Source: Ectopseudomonas toyotomiensis (GTDB lineage Bacteria; Pseudomonadota; Gammaproteobacteria; Pseudomonadales; Pseudomonadaceae). From it: a stretch of DNA of 64,000 bases. The stretch spans positions 186,001 to 250,000 of the forward strand of contig NZ_FOXK01000004.1 of NCBI RefSeq assembly GCF_900115695.1, in the 5' to 3' direction. This document shows positions 49,050 to 57,299 of this stretch, in pieces; within the stretch, counting starts at the first letter, position 1; every line of letters begins with the position of its first letter. Position numbers and translations under genes: made by a program. The notes beneath the pieces are model-generated. The model saw only the letters and a program-made list of their open reading frames with translations. It did not search any database and was not told the DNA's origin.

Positions 49050-49634
49050 ATGAGCGCCATCATCATTACCCAAGCTGCCGAAGATTACCTGGCCGAGCTG
49101 CTGAGCAAGCAGGACACTCCGGGTATCGGCATCCGAGTTTTCATCACCCAGCCGGGTACGCCTTACGCGGAAACCTGCATTGCCTACTGCAAGCCGGGTG
49201 AGCAGAAGCCTGAAGACACCGCCGTTGGCCTGGCCAGTTTCACCGCCTGGATCGATGGCATCAGTGAGCCTTTCCTGGAAGACGCAGTCGTCGACTACGC
49301 CACCGATCGCATGGGCGGCCAGCTGACCATCAAGGCGCCGAACGCCAAGGTGCCGATGGTCAACGAAGACAGTCCACTCAACGAACGCATCAACTACTAC
49401 CTGCAGACCGAGATCAATCCCGGCCTGGCCAGCCATGGCGGCCAGGTGACGCTGATCGACGTGGTCGAAGAGGGCATTGCCGTGCTGCAGTTCGGCGGTG
49501 GTTGCCAGGGTTGTGGCCAAGCCGATTACACCCTCAAGGAAGGCATCGAGAAGACCTTGCTCGAGCGCATTCCTGAACTCAAGGGGGTGCGTGACGTGAC
49601 CGACCACAGCAATCGCGAGAACGCCTACTACTGA
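49050..49634 (+). CDS. nfuA: iron-sulfur cluster carrier NfuA
   Basis: NfuA (194 residues) carries and delivers 4Fe-4S clusters, especially under oxidative or iron stress. The N-terminal half is a degenerate A-type carrier domain ([22 protein letters not shown]). The C-terminal NifU-like domain has the cluster motif CQGCGQ (CxxC) in [19 protein letters not shown] near residue 150. GAGGAG lies 7 bases before the ATG at 49050. A perfect palindromic terminator follows. Confidence 0.95.
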   Translation: MSAIIITQAAEDYLAELLSKQDTPGIGIRVFITQPGTPYAETCIAYCKPGEQKPEDTAVGLASFTAWIDGISEPFLEDAVVDYATDRMGGQLTIKAPNAKVPMVNEDSPLNERINYYLQTEINPGLASHGGQVTLIDVVEEGIAVLQFGGGCQGCGQADYTLKEGIEKTLLERIPELKGVRDVTDHSNRENAYY

Positions 49635-49647
49635 TAAGCGTCTTGCA

Positions 49648-49685
49648 CATGAAAAAGGGGCGACTGGAGTCGCCCCTTTTTCATG
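49648..49685. terminator. bidirectional terminator after nfuA
   Basis: A long perfect dyad with arms built from CATGAAAAAGGGGCGACT and its complement surrounds GG. It ends both nfuA and the convergent DUF1272 gene. Confidence 0.9.
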
Positions 49686-49912
49686 TCAGGCCTTGAGTAC
49701 GCGTTTGCTGGAGGCGGGGAAGCGTTCGAGCTTTTCGGCCGGGCGAATCGGGCGCTTCACCAGTTCACCACCGCAGTTCGGGCAGCGTAGCGCCAGGACG
49801 GATTCGGCGCAGGAGCGGCAGAAGGTGCACTCGAAGGAGCAGATCAGGGCATCAACACTGGACGCAGGCAGATCGCATCGCAGTTCTCGCAGTTGGGGCG
49901 CAGTTCAAGCAT
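49686..49912 (-). pseudogene. DUF1272 zinc-ribbon gene broken by a one-base deletion
   Basis: From the ATG at 49912 the frame reads MLELRPNCENCDA, the exact DUF1272 start, then drifts into a stop. Shifting by one base at about 49872-49877 (GATGCGAT) restores DLPASSVDALICSFECTFC, CPNCGGELV and RPIRPAEKLERFPASSKRVLK up to the TGA at 49686. The total of 227 bp is one short of a multiple of three. All cysteine pairs of the zinc-ribbon protein are still encoded, so the change is recent or a sequencing error. The family is common in Pseudomonas and its function is unknown. Confidence 0.8.
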
Positions 49913-49986
49913 GGCGCTAGGCTCGGCACAGTGGGTGATCGCAGCAGTCTGCAGTCGCTGGCGGCCAGGCGCAACGGGCAAATCTG

Positions 49987-50005
49987 GGGGCGCGCAAGGC
50001 GCCCC
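49987..50005 (-). terminator. terminator-like hairpin after the 89-residue gene
   Basis: A 7-bp GC stem GGGGCGC / GCGCCCC with a 5-base loop lies just beyond the stop at 50014 on the minus strand. The T-tail is weak. Confidence 0.5.
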
Positions 50006-50013
50006 GGCGGGGT

Positions 50014-50283
50014 TTATTCCGGCATGCTCCAAGGCGCCAGGTCAAAACCTTGGCTGCGCAGCTCATCACGGGAGCGCTGCAGTGCGTCTTCCAGCTGTTG
50101 CGGGTCACTGTAAGTGGCGCTGGACAGCTGGGTGCGGCCGAGCAGGCGGGTGTTGGTGCGGTCGATGACGCTGATGCTGACGACGCCGGTGCCGTCCTGC
50201 GGAGCCCAGGCCACGCACTGGAACGGGCGGAAGGCGCGATCGGCAATCAGCAGGGCTTCGTTGAAACGCAGCGGTGTGTTCAT
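50014..50283 (-). CDS. hypothetical protein, 89 residues
   Basis: A small soluble protein: MNTPLRFNEALLIADRAF, then FQCVAWAPQDGTGVVSISVIDRTNTRLLG, and a helical end with DPQQLEDALQRSRDELRSQG. It looks like an alpha/beta protein with a beta hairpin in the middle. No family is recognised. GGAGAAG lies about 9 bases before the ATG at 50283. It is separated from the catalase-like gene by an inverted-repeat region. Confidence 0.7.
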   Translation of the reverse strand: MNTPLRFNEALLIADRAFRPFQCVAWAPQDGTGVVSISVIDRTNTRLLGRTQLSSATYSDPQQLEDALQRSRDELRSQGFDLAPWSMPE

Positions 50284-50322
50284 GGGGTCGGCTTCTCCGA
50301 GTTGTTCCCAACAATCAATGGC

Positions 50323-50347
50323 GGCCAACAGGTTATTGATGTTGGCC
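50323..50347. promoter_or_regulatory. 8-bp inverted repeat upstream of the hypothetical gene
   Basis: GGCCAACA (50323-50330) and TGTTGGCC (50340-50347) are perfect arms 9 bp apart. They lie 40-64 bp upstream of the 89-residue gene start and downstream of the catalase-like gene stop, so the repeat could be an operator or an RNA hairpin. Confidence 0.4.
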
Positions 50348-50464
50348 TTTCAATGTTGTTGATGAACTCAGCAGACCCATAAGTCACACATGGCTGAAAA
50401 AAGTTTTATTACCGGTGTAGTGTGCCTTGATAAAAACTTCTGGCGTCTCGCCGGCTACAACTCT

Positions 50465-51658
50465 CTACTGCGAAAGTTCCACCTCTGTTTCTTGCGCAAC
50501 TGGCTGCGGCGCAGCGTTAGCGGGGGCTGGGGCGTTGCGCTGATGGCGATAGGCGCTTACCGCCTCATATACCGACTTGCGCAAACGGTTTATGCCACCG
50601 ATAGGCCGGTGTTCGGGAAGTGCATGCCAGGGGTTGAAGGACAAATTGTCGCAGAACAGGTTTTGTTCACGGCTATCGAAGTCCTGCGGGTGTACGGTAA
50701 TACGTGCAACGCTCTCGAAGGGCGATATCTTTTCACTCCATTCGACTGTCGGATCTTCGATGGGCATGTAGTACTGCGCGTTCTGCTTTTGCACCTGAAG
50801 TTCAAAACAGGCCGGCGCACGGTCCAGTGACAACTGCTGGTAGAGCGCATTACGCAGGAAGTTGGGCAGGTCGGTGTTTTGTTCCGGCAGCTCGTAGGGT
50901 GGGCAATTCTGTGGGGCCGGCACCACGCGGTACTTGATGTTCAACTCGCCGAGCTTGAACGGCGCGATGGAGTTGTAGGTAGTGGCCACGGGGCTTTCTG
51001 GCGCCGGAGCCAGGGTCTTCAGGGCGATGATCAGGTGGCGTGCCTCCCAGGTGCGCGGATCCCAGCTGGGGAAGAACGCCAGGGCCTTCTTGCCATCGGC
51101 CTGGGCGGCGAAGTTGGTACGGTACTCAGCCACGTCGCGAACGAAGAAGGCTGGATGGTTGAACATCACGAAATCCTGTTCGCCAGCATGCGCCGAGCTC
51201 TTCATGAGTTTCTCGCCAGGTACGTCGAGCAGTTTGATGGCCATGCCGCGCGCATCGCGAGCACGGTCGAACTGCGGGTAGGCATTGCCGTTGGACAGGC
51301 GCATCCAAGCCTGCCAGGTGTGGCCCGGCTCGGCGAACACACCCTGGCGCAGGCTCTCATCGAGATCGTCCAGCACCTGGACTTCGGCCTTGACGCAACC
51401 ATGGGCCTTGGCATGCGCATCGCGCAGCACGCGGGTATTGTCGCGGTGCTGCTCGACGATACGTACCGCGTCTTCGATGATCAATCTGGTGAGCGCGGCC
51501 TCATCCGGCGCGATCTGTTCTTGCGTGGAAACCGGGCCGGAGAATTTCCAGGCGTAATAGGCTTCACCCAGGCCCCAGCCAACCAGGCCTACAAGGGCGA
51601 CGGTGAGCAGCAGTTTGCCGAGCAGGCGACCGAGCCAGAGCCAAAAGCGTTTCAACAT
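50465..51658 (-). CDS. membrane-anchored catalase-related heme protein
   Basis: A 397-residue protein with an N-terminal membrane helix (about residues 13-32) and a compact catalase-family domain. The distal site is seen in RDAHAKAHGCVKAEV (R..HAK), the conserved Asn in FNHPAFFVRD, and the proximal RxxxY in RKSVYEAV near residue 368. It is shorter than true catalases and resembles catalase-like enzymes that turn over organic or fatty-acid hydroperoxides. It lies 33 bp after the di-heme protein gene on the same strand, probably co-transcribed. The exact reaction is not known. Confidence 0.8.
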   Translation of the reverse strand: MLKRFWLWLGRLLGKLLLTVALVGLVGWGLGEAYYAWKFSGPVSTQEQIAPDEAALTRLIIEDAVRIVEQHRDNTRVLRDAHAKAHGCVKAEVQVLDDLDESLRQGVFAEPGHTWQAWMRLSNGNAYPQFDRARDARGMAIKLLDVPGEKLMKSSAHAGEQDFVMFNHPAFFVRDVAEYRTNFAAQADGKKALAFFPSWDPRTWEARHLIIALKTLAPAPESPVATTYNSIAPFKLGELNIKYRVVPAPQNCPPYELPEQNTDLPNFLRNALYQQLSLDRAPACFELQVQKQNAQYYMPIEDPTVEWSEKISPFESVARITVHPQDFDSREQNLFCDNLSFNPWHALPEHRPIGGINRLRKSVYEAVSAYRHQRNAPAPANAAPQPVAQETEVELSQ

Positions 51659-51691
51659 CGTTGCAATCCTTGTTCTAGATATCGGTTGAAA

Positions 51692-53566
51692 TCAGCCTTC
51701 GCAGTTCGGGCCGGGCGTCCAGGCTTGTACCGGCACGTCACTGAGCTGAGTTTCCAGATCGGCATTACCCAGCACTTTCAGGTATTCGATCAGCGCCAGG
51801 CGTTCGTCGGGTGACAAGGCGCGCCCGATGACGCCCTCCTGACGGCAGCCATCGCGGAACTCATGGCCACCATTGCCATTGCCGGTAACGCGGGTATCGA
51901 GCAGGAAGCCCCCCGGGAACTTGTCGCTGCGATAGCCCACGCGTACCGGGTCGAATTCGAAATTACCGACCCAGAACTGGGCCTGCCGCTCGTATACGGG
52001 AGAGAGCAACTCGAACAGATTGGGTACCGAACCGTTGTGCAGGAAGGGTGGGGTGGCCCAGATGCCGTCGAGTGGGCGGGCCTTGTAGCCGCGCTTTTCC
52101 TGGACGCCGATAGGCAGGCCATAGCCGTCCATTTCCTTGCGCTGGCGTGGCCCGATGCCGGCGTCCTGATAGGCGCGGTTTTCCACGTAAGCGGTGATAT
52201 AGGCCAGGCCCTTGGCGCTGGAAATGCTCTTGAAATCGACCTCATCGAGGCTGGAGCCGAACAACTTCACATCCAGGCGCGACAGCTCAGCCTTGGTCCA
52301 GCCCAGGCGACTGATATCGAAACGATGATCAGCGATGTTGTCGGCGGTAGTCGGGTCGGTGCCGACGATGCTGATCGGTACGACGCGCATCTTCCACTCA
52401 GGGTCGCGCGAAGGAGCCAGGCGCTGGTCGCGCGGCTTGGGATCGGGGGCATGGCAATAGGCGCAATTCTCGGTGTAGAGCGCCTTGCCACGGCTGGCCA
52501 GCGGCAGATCCACCTTGCCGAATACAGCCTCTGGCCACTTGGGTGGCTGCAGCCGTTTCAAGGTTTCCTCCAGGGTGTAGAGGCCATGCAGGCGCACGCT
52601 GGAGGCATAGCGATCAGCCTCGGCGACGCCTTTGCCGTGTTCGTCGAGCAGATGCAGGCTGGCACCGACGCCAAGGGCTTCGCCAACGTTGCGCGCCATC
52701 GGCTGCATGGCCGAGCCATTCCATTGCACCCAGTCGAATTTCCAGATGTCCCAGAGTTGCGGGTAGCTGACCGGGGCATTGGCGACGCGGTAGTTGGCGT
52801 CATCCAGCACATCGCCGAACACGGTATTGGCGATACGACCGAATGCATCGGTACGGCCAAAGCCTTCTTCGGTCGGATACAGGCCGCGGTGCCAGTCGTT
52901 GAAAGCCGTAGCCAGCAGCCGGTCGAGCACTTGCTTGAAGTCCTCGCGCAGTTGGTCACGGCCTTGCGGGTATTGATCACCCAGGACTTCCTGGGCGAAA
53001 CGACGGAATTTCAGCGGGTTGTAATAGGTGAAGGCCATGCTCATGCCTAGCGCCTGGCCAAAACCGCCGCCGCGCAGGGTGGGTACGGTGGAGGCCAGCG
53101 AGTGCAGGGCAGCACCGCCGTCGATACGCACGGCCTGGCCTTTGTAGCGCAGCTCGCCGGTATGGCAGGCGGCGCAACTGATATCGAGAAAGTGCTCGCC
53201 GCTTTCGTTGTCCTGGTGACGGGTAAAACCGACAGGCAGATTGCCGGGATTCAGAGCGCTTGGCTGCTGCTTGGGATCGGTGAGAAAGCCGAAGCGGGCC
53301 AGATAATCGAGGCGGGCGAATTTCTCGGTACCGAATGGCATTTCCAGCGCGCTGAACCAGTCATAGCGCAGGCCTTTAACCGTGGTGCCCTGCGGCGTGT
53401 AGTAATAGGTCTGGCGCTGCTCTTCGCTCCACTGGTCCAGATAGTGCAAATCTCTGGGCTGCTGATAGGTCGGCAGGTTGGGGTTGGCGACGTAATACAG
53501 CGCCACCGCCAGGCCGATAAGCGCCAGCAAGATGAAAATTTTAAGGGTACGGCGGAGCAGACGCAT
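51692..53566 (-). CDS. di-heme cytochrome c peroxidase-family protein (OdsA/RoxA-like)
   Basis: A 624-residue protein with an N-terminal anchor or uncleaved signal (FILLALIGLAVALYYV) and two c-type heme sites, CAACH near residue 132 and CAYCH near residue 375. Length and layout fit the group that includes MauG/BCCP-like peroxidases, the rubber oxygenase RoxA and the fatty-acid diol synthases PA2077/PA2078 of P. aeruginosa. The C-terminus has WATPPFLHNGSVPNLFELL, a standard di-heme peroxidase segment. Promoter and dyad lie just upstream. It may peroxidise or oxygenate a lipid or aromatic compound. Confidence 0.82.
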   Translation of the reverse strand: MRLLRRTLKIFILLALIGLAVALYYVANPNLPTYQQPRDLHYLDQWSEEQRQTYYYTPQGTTVKGLRYDWFSALEMPFGTEKFARLDYLARFGFLTDPKQQPSALNPGNLPVGFTRHQDNESGEHFLDISCAACHTGELRYKGQAVRIDGGAALHSLASTVPTLRGGGFGQALGMSMAFTYYNPLKFRRFAQEVLGDQYPQGRDQLREDFKQVLDRLLATAFNDWHRGLYPTEEGFGRTDAFGRIANTVFGDVLDDANYRVANAPVSYPQLWDIWKFDWVQWNGSAMQPMARNVGEALGVGASLHLLDEHGKGVAEADRYASSVRLHGLYTLEETLKRLQPPKWPEAVFGKVDLPLASRGKALYTENCAYCHAPDPKPRDQRLAPSRDPEWKMRVVPISIVGTDPTTADNIADHRFDISRLGWTKAELSRLDVKLFGSSLDEVDFKSISSAKGLAYITAYVENRAYQDAGIGPRQRKEMDGYGLPIGVQEKRGYKARPLDGIWATPPFLHNGSVPNLFELLSPVYERQAQFWVGNFEFDPVRVGYRSDKFPGGFLLDTRVTGNGNGGHEFRDGCRQEGVIGRALSPDERLALIEYLKVLGNADLETQLSDVPVQAWTPGPNCEG

Positions 53567-53602
53567 CAGAGACTTCCTTGTAGCGTTCTTATTAATCGGT
53601 CT

Positions 53603-53631
53603 GTTATGCCAATACTGCAGACTATTGGCAA
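53603..53631 (-). promoter_or_regulatory. promoter overlapped by a 24-bp dyad ahead of the di-heme gene
   Basis: On the minus strand, TTGCCA (53631-53626) and CATAAC (53608-53603) are 17 bp apart. The dyad TGCCAATA-N8-TATTGGCA (53607-53630) covers the whole region from -35 to -10. A bound regulator would block or remodel the promoter. The divergent EBP-like gene is the obvious candidate partner. Confidence 0.55.
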
Positions 53632-53793
53632 GGTGCCATCCCCTTGATCATGAAAACTCTGCAATAACCAGTAGGAACAATGCATATAGAGAAATGATCC
53701 ATGAAGCGTCAAAGTTCTTGCTAGCTTTACGTTTGCGAGCGCCAAATTGTTGTTTTTATTGGAATTACAAAATAATGGCGCCAAGGATGGAGT

Positions 53794-55005
53794 ATGTTGG
53801 AGGCTGTTTCCGTCGCATCCCGGCAATTACTGATGCTCGATCCTTTCGATGCATGCGAAGCGCTGCTTCAACCATTGCAGGCCGCTGGCTGGTCGGTGCA
53901 GCACTGCACGCCAGAAACGCTCAATGGCCATGCAGGTGACGCACTCTTGTTGTACCTCGATCAGCGACCGAGTCATGCATTGCTCAAACAGCTGCAACTG
54001 ACGGGACTGGGTTGCATCGTGCTGGCGGATGCCGAGCGATTGAGGCAGGTCGGCAGCGAAGAGCTGGCCGGCGAATGGTGTTTCGCCGCGCTGACATTGC
54101 CGGGGGAAATGCCCCGCTTACTGGAGACCTTGCAACAGGCGCAGGCAGTCACTCGCTTGCGCAGATTGAAAAGCGGACGACAACTGCCGCAGTTCTTGGG
54201 TAATTGCGGTGCAGCGCGCAGTCTGCGTCGGCAGCTGGATCGCCTGAGTCGTATCGATGGGCCGCTGCTGGTCAGCGGGGAACGTGGTAGTGGCAAACAT
54301 CTTCTGGCCCGCTTGCTCCATCAGCGCTCATCCTTTGCAGCCCAGGCCATGCGCGCTATCGACTGCGCCGAGCCTCTCGACGAGGGCGCTCTCGCCGCAT
54401 CGAGCGTTACCAGCGTACTGCTCGAAAACGCCTCCCTGCTTTCTGCGGCTGACCAGCAAAGGTTGCTGGACTACCTGCAGCGCCATCCTCAAACACATCT
54501 ATTGACCCTGGACCGAGGCGAGTTGGCGCAGGCAGTCCAGCAGGGACGTTTCAGACGGGATCTATTTCATCAATTGGCGGCGCAACAGCTGCAAACGCCG
54601 AATCTGCGCGAACATCCAGGCGACCTGTCGCTGCTGGCCGAGCATTTCGCCAAACAGCACGGGGCGATGATCGGGCGGCATCATCGGCGTTTCAGTGAAG
54701 AAGCGATCGACGCCATGATCAGCCATACCTGGCCAGGCAATGTGCGCGAGCTGCGCAATCGCGTGATACGCGCACTGGTGCTGGCTCAAGGGCGACAGAT
54801 TCTTGCAGCCGACCTTGGCTTGCGCCCGGCACAGGCCAGCATCGACGCCCCGGTAACGCTGGAAGACTACATACTGCGGGCCGAACGGCAGGCGCTGAAC
54901 GACGTCCTGGGCCGCTACGCCAACAACATGAGCCAGGCGGCGCGGACGCTCGGGGTGTCTCGGCCAACCTTCTATCGCTTGCTGCACAAGCATCGTCTGC
55001 GCTGA
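53794..55005 (+). CDS. EBP/Fis-type regulator lacking the GAFTGA motif
   Basis: A 403-residue regulator of bacterial-enhancer-binding-protein ancestry. A degenerate receiver-like N-terminus (about residues 10-110, no phosphorylatable Asp pocket evident) is followed by an AAA+ domain with Walker A SGERGSGKHLLARLL. The GAFTGA loop region is missing, and the Walker B-like segment VLLENAS lacks the usual DE pair. WPGNVRELRN and a C-terminal Fis HTH (NMSQAARTLGVSRPTFYRLLHKH) are intact. Such proteins act without sigma-54, as VpsR does in Vibrio. It is divergent from the di-heme/catalase-like genes. Confidence 0.82.
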   Translation: MLEAVSVASRQLLMLDPFDACEALLQPLQAAGWSVQHCTPETLNGHAGDALLLYLDQRPSHALLKQLQLTGLGCIVLADAERLRQVGSEELAGEWCFAALTLPGEMPRLLETLQQAQAVTRLRRLKSGRQLPQFLGNCGAARSLRRQLDRLSRIDGPLLVSGERGSGKHLLARLLHQRSSFAAQAMRAIDCAEPLDEGALAASSVTSVLLENASLLSAADQQRLLDYLQRHPQTHLLTLDRGELAQAVQQGRFRRDLFHQLAAQQLQTPNLREHPGDLSLLAEHFAKQHGAMIGRHHRRFSEEAIDAMISHTWPGNVRELRNRVIRALVLAQGRQILAADLGLRPAQASIDAPVTLEDYILRAERQALNDVLGRYANNMSQAARTLGVSRPTFYRLLHKHRLR

Positions 55006-55074
55006 GACTCATGGCTGTAACGCTTGAGAAACACTGCTAAGGTGCTCGGGACACCTATCGCCAAGGAGATCGCC

Positions 55075-55542
55075 ATGCACCCATTCGACGCCGAGAAGCC
55101 GCCGCAACTGGCCGTGTTGCTGGGTTATGCCGGGTTGGTTCCATTCGTTGGCGGTGCGCTGGGTATCTGGGTGATTCCCATGGGCTGGCGGCCTTTCGTG
55201 CTGGGGGCGTTGCTGGATTTCGCAGCCGTGATCCTGGCTTTCATGGGCGCCATCCACTGGGGGTTGGCGATGCGGGCGGAGGAAACCGACGAGAATGCCA
55301 AGTTGCAATTGGGGCTCTCGGTGATCCCGCCGTTGCTGGGCTGGGCTGCACTGGCTGGCGGACTGCCGATGGGCTTGTCGCTACCGATTTTCCTTTTTGC
55401 CTTTATCGGCCTGTATCTGGCAGACATGCACGCGGTACGCGTAGGACTGGCGCCGCAATGGTATCCGGCACTGCGTACGCCGTTGACGCTGGTGGTGTGC
55501 CTGAGCCTGTTAGTGGCCTGGGCCAGCGTACTGATTCGCTGA
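55075..55542 (+). CDS. DUF3429 membrane protein
   Basis: A 155-residue inner-membrane protein with about five helices and the DUF3429 pattern: LLGYAGLVPFVGGALG at the start, then FMGAIHWGLAM, and VIPPLLGWAAL. AAGGAG lies 6 bases before the ATG at 55075. Its 3' end overlaps the convergent kinase gene by 33 bp. The function is unknown. Confidence 0.85.
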   Translation: MHPFDAEKPPQLAVLLGYAGLVPFVGGALGIWVIPMGWRPFVLGALLDFAAVILAFMGAIHWGLAMRAEETDENAKLQLGLSVIPPLLGWAALAGGLPMGLSLPIFLFAFIGLYLADMHAVRVGLAPQWYPALRTPLTLVVCLSLLVAWASVLIR

Positions 55543-56061
55543 GCCGAGCAGCGTTGCGACCTGCTTCAGCGCTTCCTGTCGCCTCTCGTCCCAGTCACCT
55601 GAAAGTTCGCAGAAACGCTGCCCGTTACCCTGCAGCCAATCCCGGCAAGCCTGATGAAAAGCCTGGCGCTCTGCCAACTGTGGCTGGCAACGCTGGCCAT
55701 CTTCGACCCAGGGCACGCCAGCGGGGTCGAGCAACAGATGCTGGTCGTAGTGACGCGCCAGCAATTCGGCCTCCAACCACTGCGGACAGTCGCCAAACAG
55801 GCAACGGCTCCAGAGCATGTTGCTCAGCAGGTGGGTGTCGAGAATCAGCAGTGGCGGCCTGACTGCCCGCGCAGCATCCTCCCAGGCCAGTTGCCCGCGC
55901 GCGATCTCGGCGATGTCGGCGTAACAGGTATCGCGCCGCTGCTCATCGATGAAATGGCGCACGTACTCGCCCACCACCACGCCACCGAAGCGTGCCTGTA
56001 TTTGCGCCGCAAGCCAGCTTTTGCCGCTGGACTCCGGCCCGGTCAGCACCAGTACTTTCAT
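55510..56061 (-). CDS. NadR-type nicotinamide riboside kinase-like ATPase
   Basis: A 183-residue P-loop protein with TGPESSGKSWLAAQI at its N-terminus and LLILDTHLLSNMLWS as a Walker B-like strand. It matches the C-terminal ribosylnicotinamide kinase domain of NadR without the regulatory or adenylyltransferase domains. It overlaps pnuC by 4 bp (ATGA), which makes nicotinamide riboside phosphorylation after uptake very likely. The 3' end overlaps the convergent DUF3429 gene. Confidence 0.87.
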   Translation of the reverse strand: MKVLVLTGPESSGKSWLAAQIQARFGGVVVGEYVRHFIDEQRRDTCYADIAEIARGQLAWEDAARAVRPPLLILDTHLLSNMLWSRCLFGDCPQWLEAELLARHYDQHLLLDPAGVPWVEDGQRCQPQLAERQAFHQACRDWLQGNGQRFCELSGDWDERRQEALKQVATLLGSANQYAGPGH

Positions 56062-56627
56062 GGCGCGTACTGCAACGCCGGGTCGCGACGCCAGCTCAAC
56101 CAGCCGCTGACGGCCAATGCGGTGAAAGCAGCGTAGAGACCAGCAGTAAGATACAGCTCGCTATAGAGGAAGAAGGCCACGTAGCAGAGGTCTACCACCA
56201 CCCAAAGCGCCCAGCATTGCAGGCGTTTCTGCGCCATCCACAGTTGCGCGACCAGGCTGAAGGCAGTCAGCGCTGAATCCAGCCAGGGCGAGCTGGCGTC
56301 GGTGTAGGTCGCCATGAGATAGCCGAGCAGCCCGGCACCGAGCGTGCCGATCAACAGGCCAGTCAGGGCTGCGACCATGCCCAGGCGGCTGACCTTGCGC
56401 CCATCATGGCATTCGCCGCCACGGGTCCACTGCCACCAGCCGTAGAGCTGCAGCGCGGCGAACAACAGTTGCAGAAGCAGATTGGAGTACAGGCGCCAGT
56501 CATAGAACAGCCAGGCGTAGAGCAACACCATCACCAGGCCGATGGGCCAGCACCAGGGGTTCTGTCTGACCGTCAGCCATACCGCGACGATGCCGAGCCC
56601 GGCAGCAACGAGTTCGAGCCAGGACAT
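56058..56627 (-). CDS. pnuC: nicotinamide riboside transporter PnuC
   Basis: A 189-residue membrane protein with seven hydrophobic helices. The family motifs WLTVRQNPWCWPIGLV near residue 20 and LYGWWQWTRG near residue 62 are present, and QLWMAQKRLQCWALWVVVDLCYVAFFLYSELYLTA is the third signature region, with aromatic residues that line the riboside channel. Together with the kinase gene it forms an NAD-salvage operon. Confidence 0.92.
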   Translation of the reverse strand: MSWLELVAAGLGIVAVWLTVRQNPWCWPIGLVMVLLYAWLFYDWRLYSNLLLQLLFAALQLYGWWQWTRGGECHDGRKVSRLGMVAALTGLLIGTLGAGLLGYLMATYTDASSPWLDSALTAFSLVAQLWMAQKRLQCWALWVVVDLCYVAFFLYSELYLTAGLYAAFTALAVSGWLSWRRDPALQYAP

Positions 56628-56677
56628 CCGGCGTCCTCAAATATGAAAAGGGTGGCGATTGTACTGATGCCGGCGGT

Positions 56678-57292
56678 TCAGCACACCAGGCTGTCGGCTT
56701 GTCGATAGAGCATCAGCAGCTTACGGGTGATGGTTTGCTGGATGTCGTCGCGCTCGAAGCTCGACAGTCGCTCCAGGCGTGCCAGTTGCAGGCGATGCAG
56801 GTGGATGTAGGGCATCTGCTGGTCGAACTCACGCAGGTCGCCCTTCATCAATACCGGCAGGAACAGATCACCGATTTTCTTCTGGTTGCTGATGATCTGC
56901 GCCAGTGCCGGTTTGAAGGGCATGGTCTTGGGCGCAGGCCCATCGTCCTTGATCTGGGTGCTGAGCAGCAGGCCCGGCTTGCCCAGAACCTTGCCCGGCA
57001 ATACGCACAGGCCCGTCTTGCGGATGGCCTGGCTGTCGATGCCGTGCAGGGTGTCGTGGAAGGCGTAGGGGTTGGGCAGCACCACCATCTTGCGACCGAG
57101 ATCGGTGGGGAAGTGCAGGCTGTAGTTGGTGTACAGCTGCCCCACCGATTCGGAATAGACGCACAGGCGATTCTCGAACAGCTTGATGAAACGCTCGGCC
57201 AGCTCGCGGCGGGCCATGCTGTCCAGGTCCCAGATCAGGTCCTGGTTCTGCGGCCGACTGAAATCGACCTCCTGATGTTGCATGCTGCTCAT
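56678..57292 (-). CDS. hypothetical protein downstream of a chemoreceptor gene
   Basis: A 204-residue soluble protein with no family I recognise. It has a helical N-terminus (QNQDLIWDLDSMARRELAERFIKLFENRL), a central beta-rich part and a helical end rich in leucine and arginine (HLHRLQLARLERLSSFERDDIQQTI). It lies 7 bp after the stop of an MCP gene and is probably co-transcribed with it. Starts at 57292 and 57283 are both possible. Confidence 0.7.
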   Translation of the reverse strand: MSSMQHQEVDFSRPQNQDLIWDLDSMARRELAERFIKLFENRLCVYSESVGQLYTNYSLHFPTDLGRKMVVLPNPYAFHDTLHGIDSQAIRKTGLCVLPGKVLGKPGLLLSTQIKDDGPAPKTMPFKPALAQIISNQKKIGDLFLPVLMKGDLREFDQQMPYIHLHRLQLARLERLSSFERDDIQQTITRKLLMLYRQADSLVC

Positions 57293-57299
57293 GCTCGAC

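Noticed and set aside
49860..49900. Programmed frameshifting in the DUF1272 gene.
   Set aside because: No slippery heptamer or following pseudoknot is apparent. A plain one-base deletion or read error is simpler.
53626..53638. A sigma-54 promoter (TGGCAC followed by TTGC on the minus strand) before the di-heme gene.
   Set aside because: Only one base separates the two elements, where about five are required between TGGCAC and TTGC.
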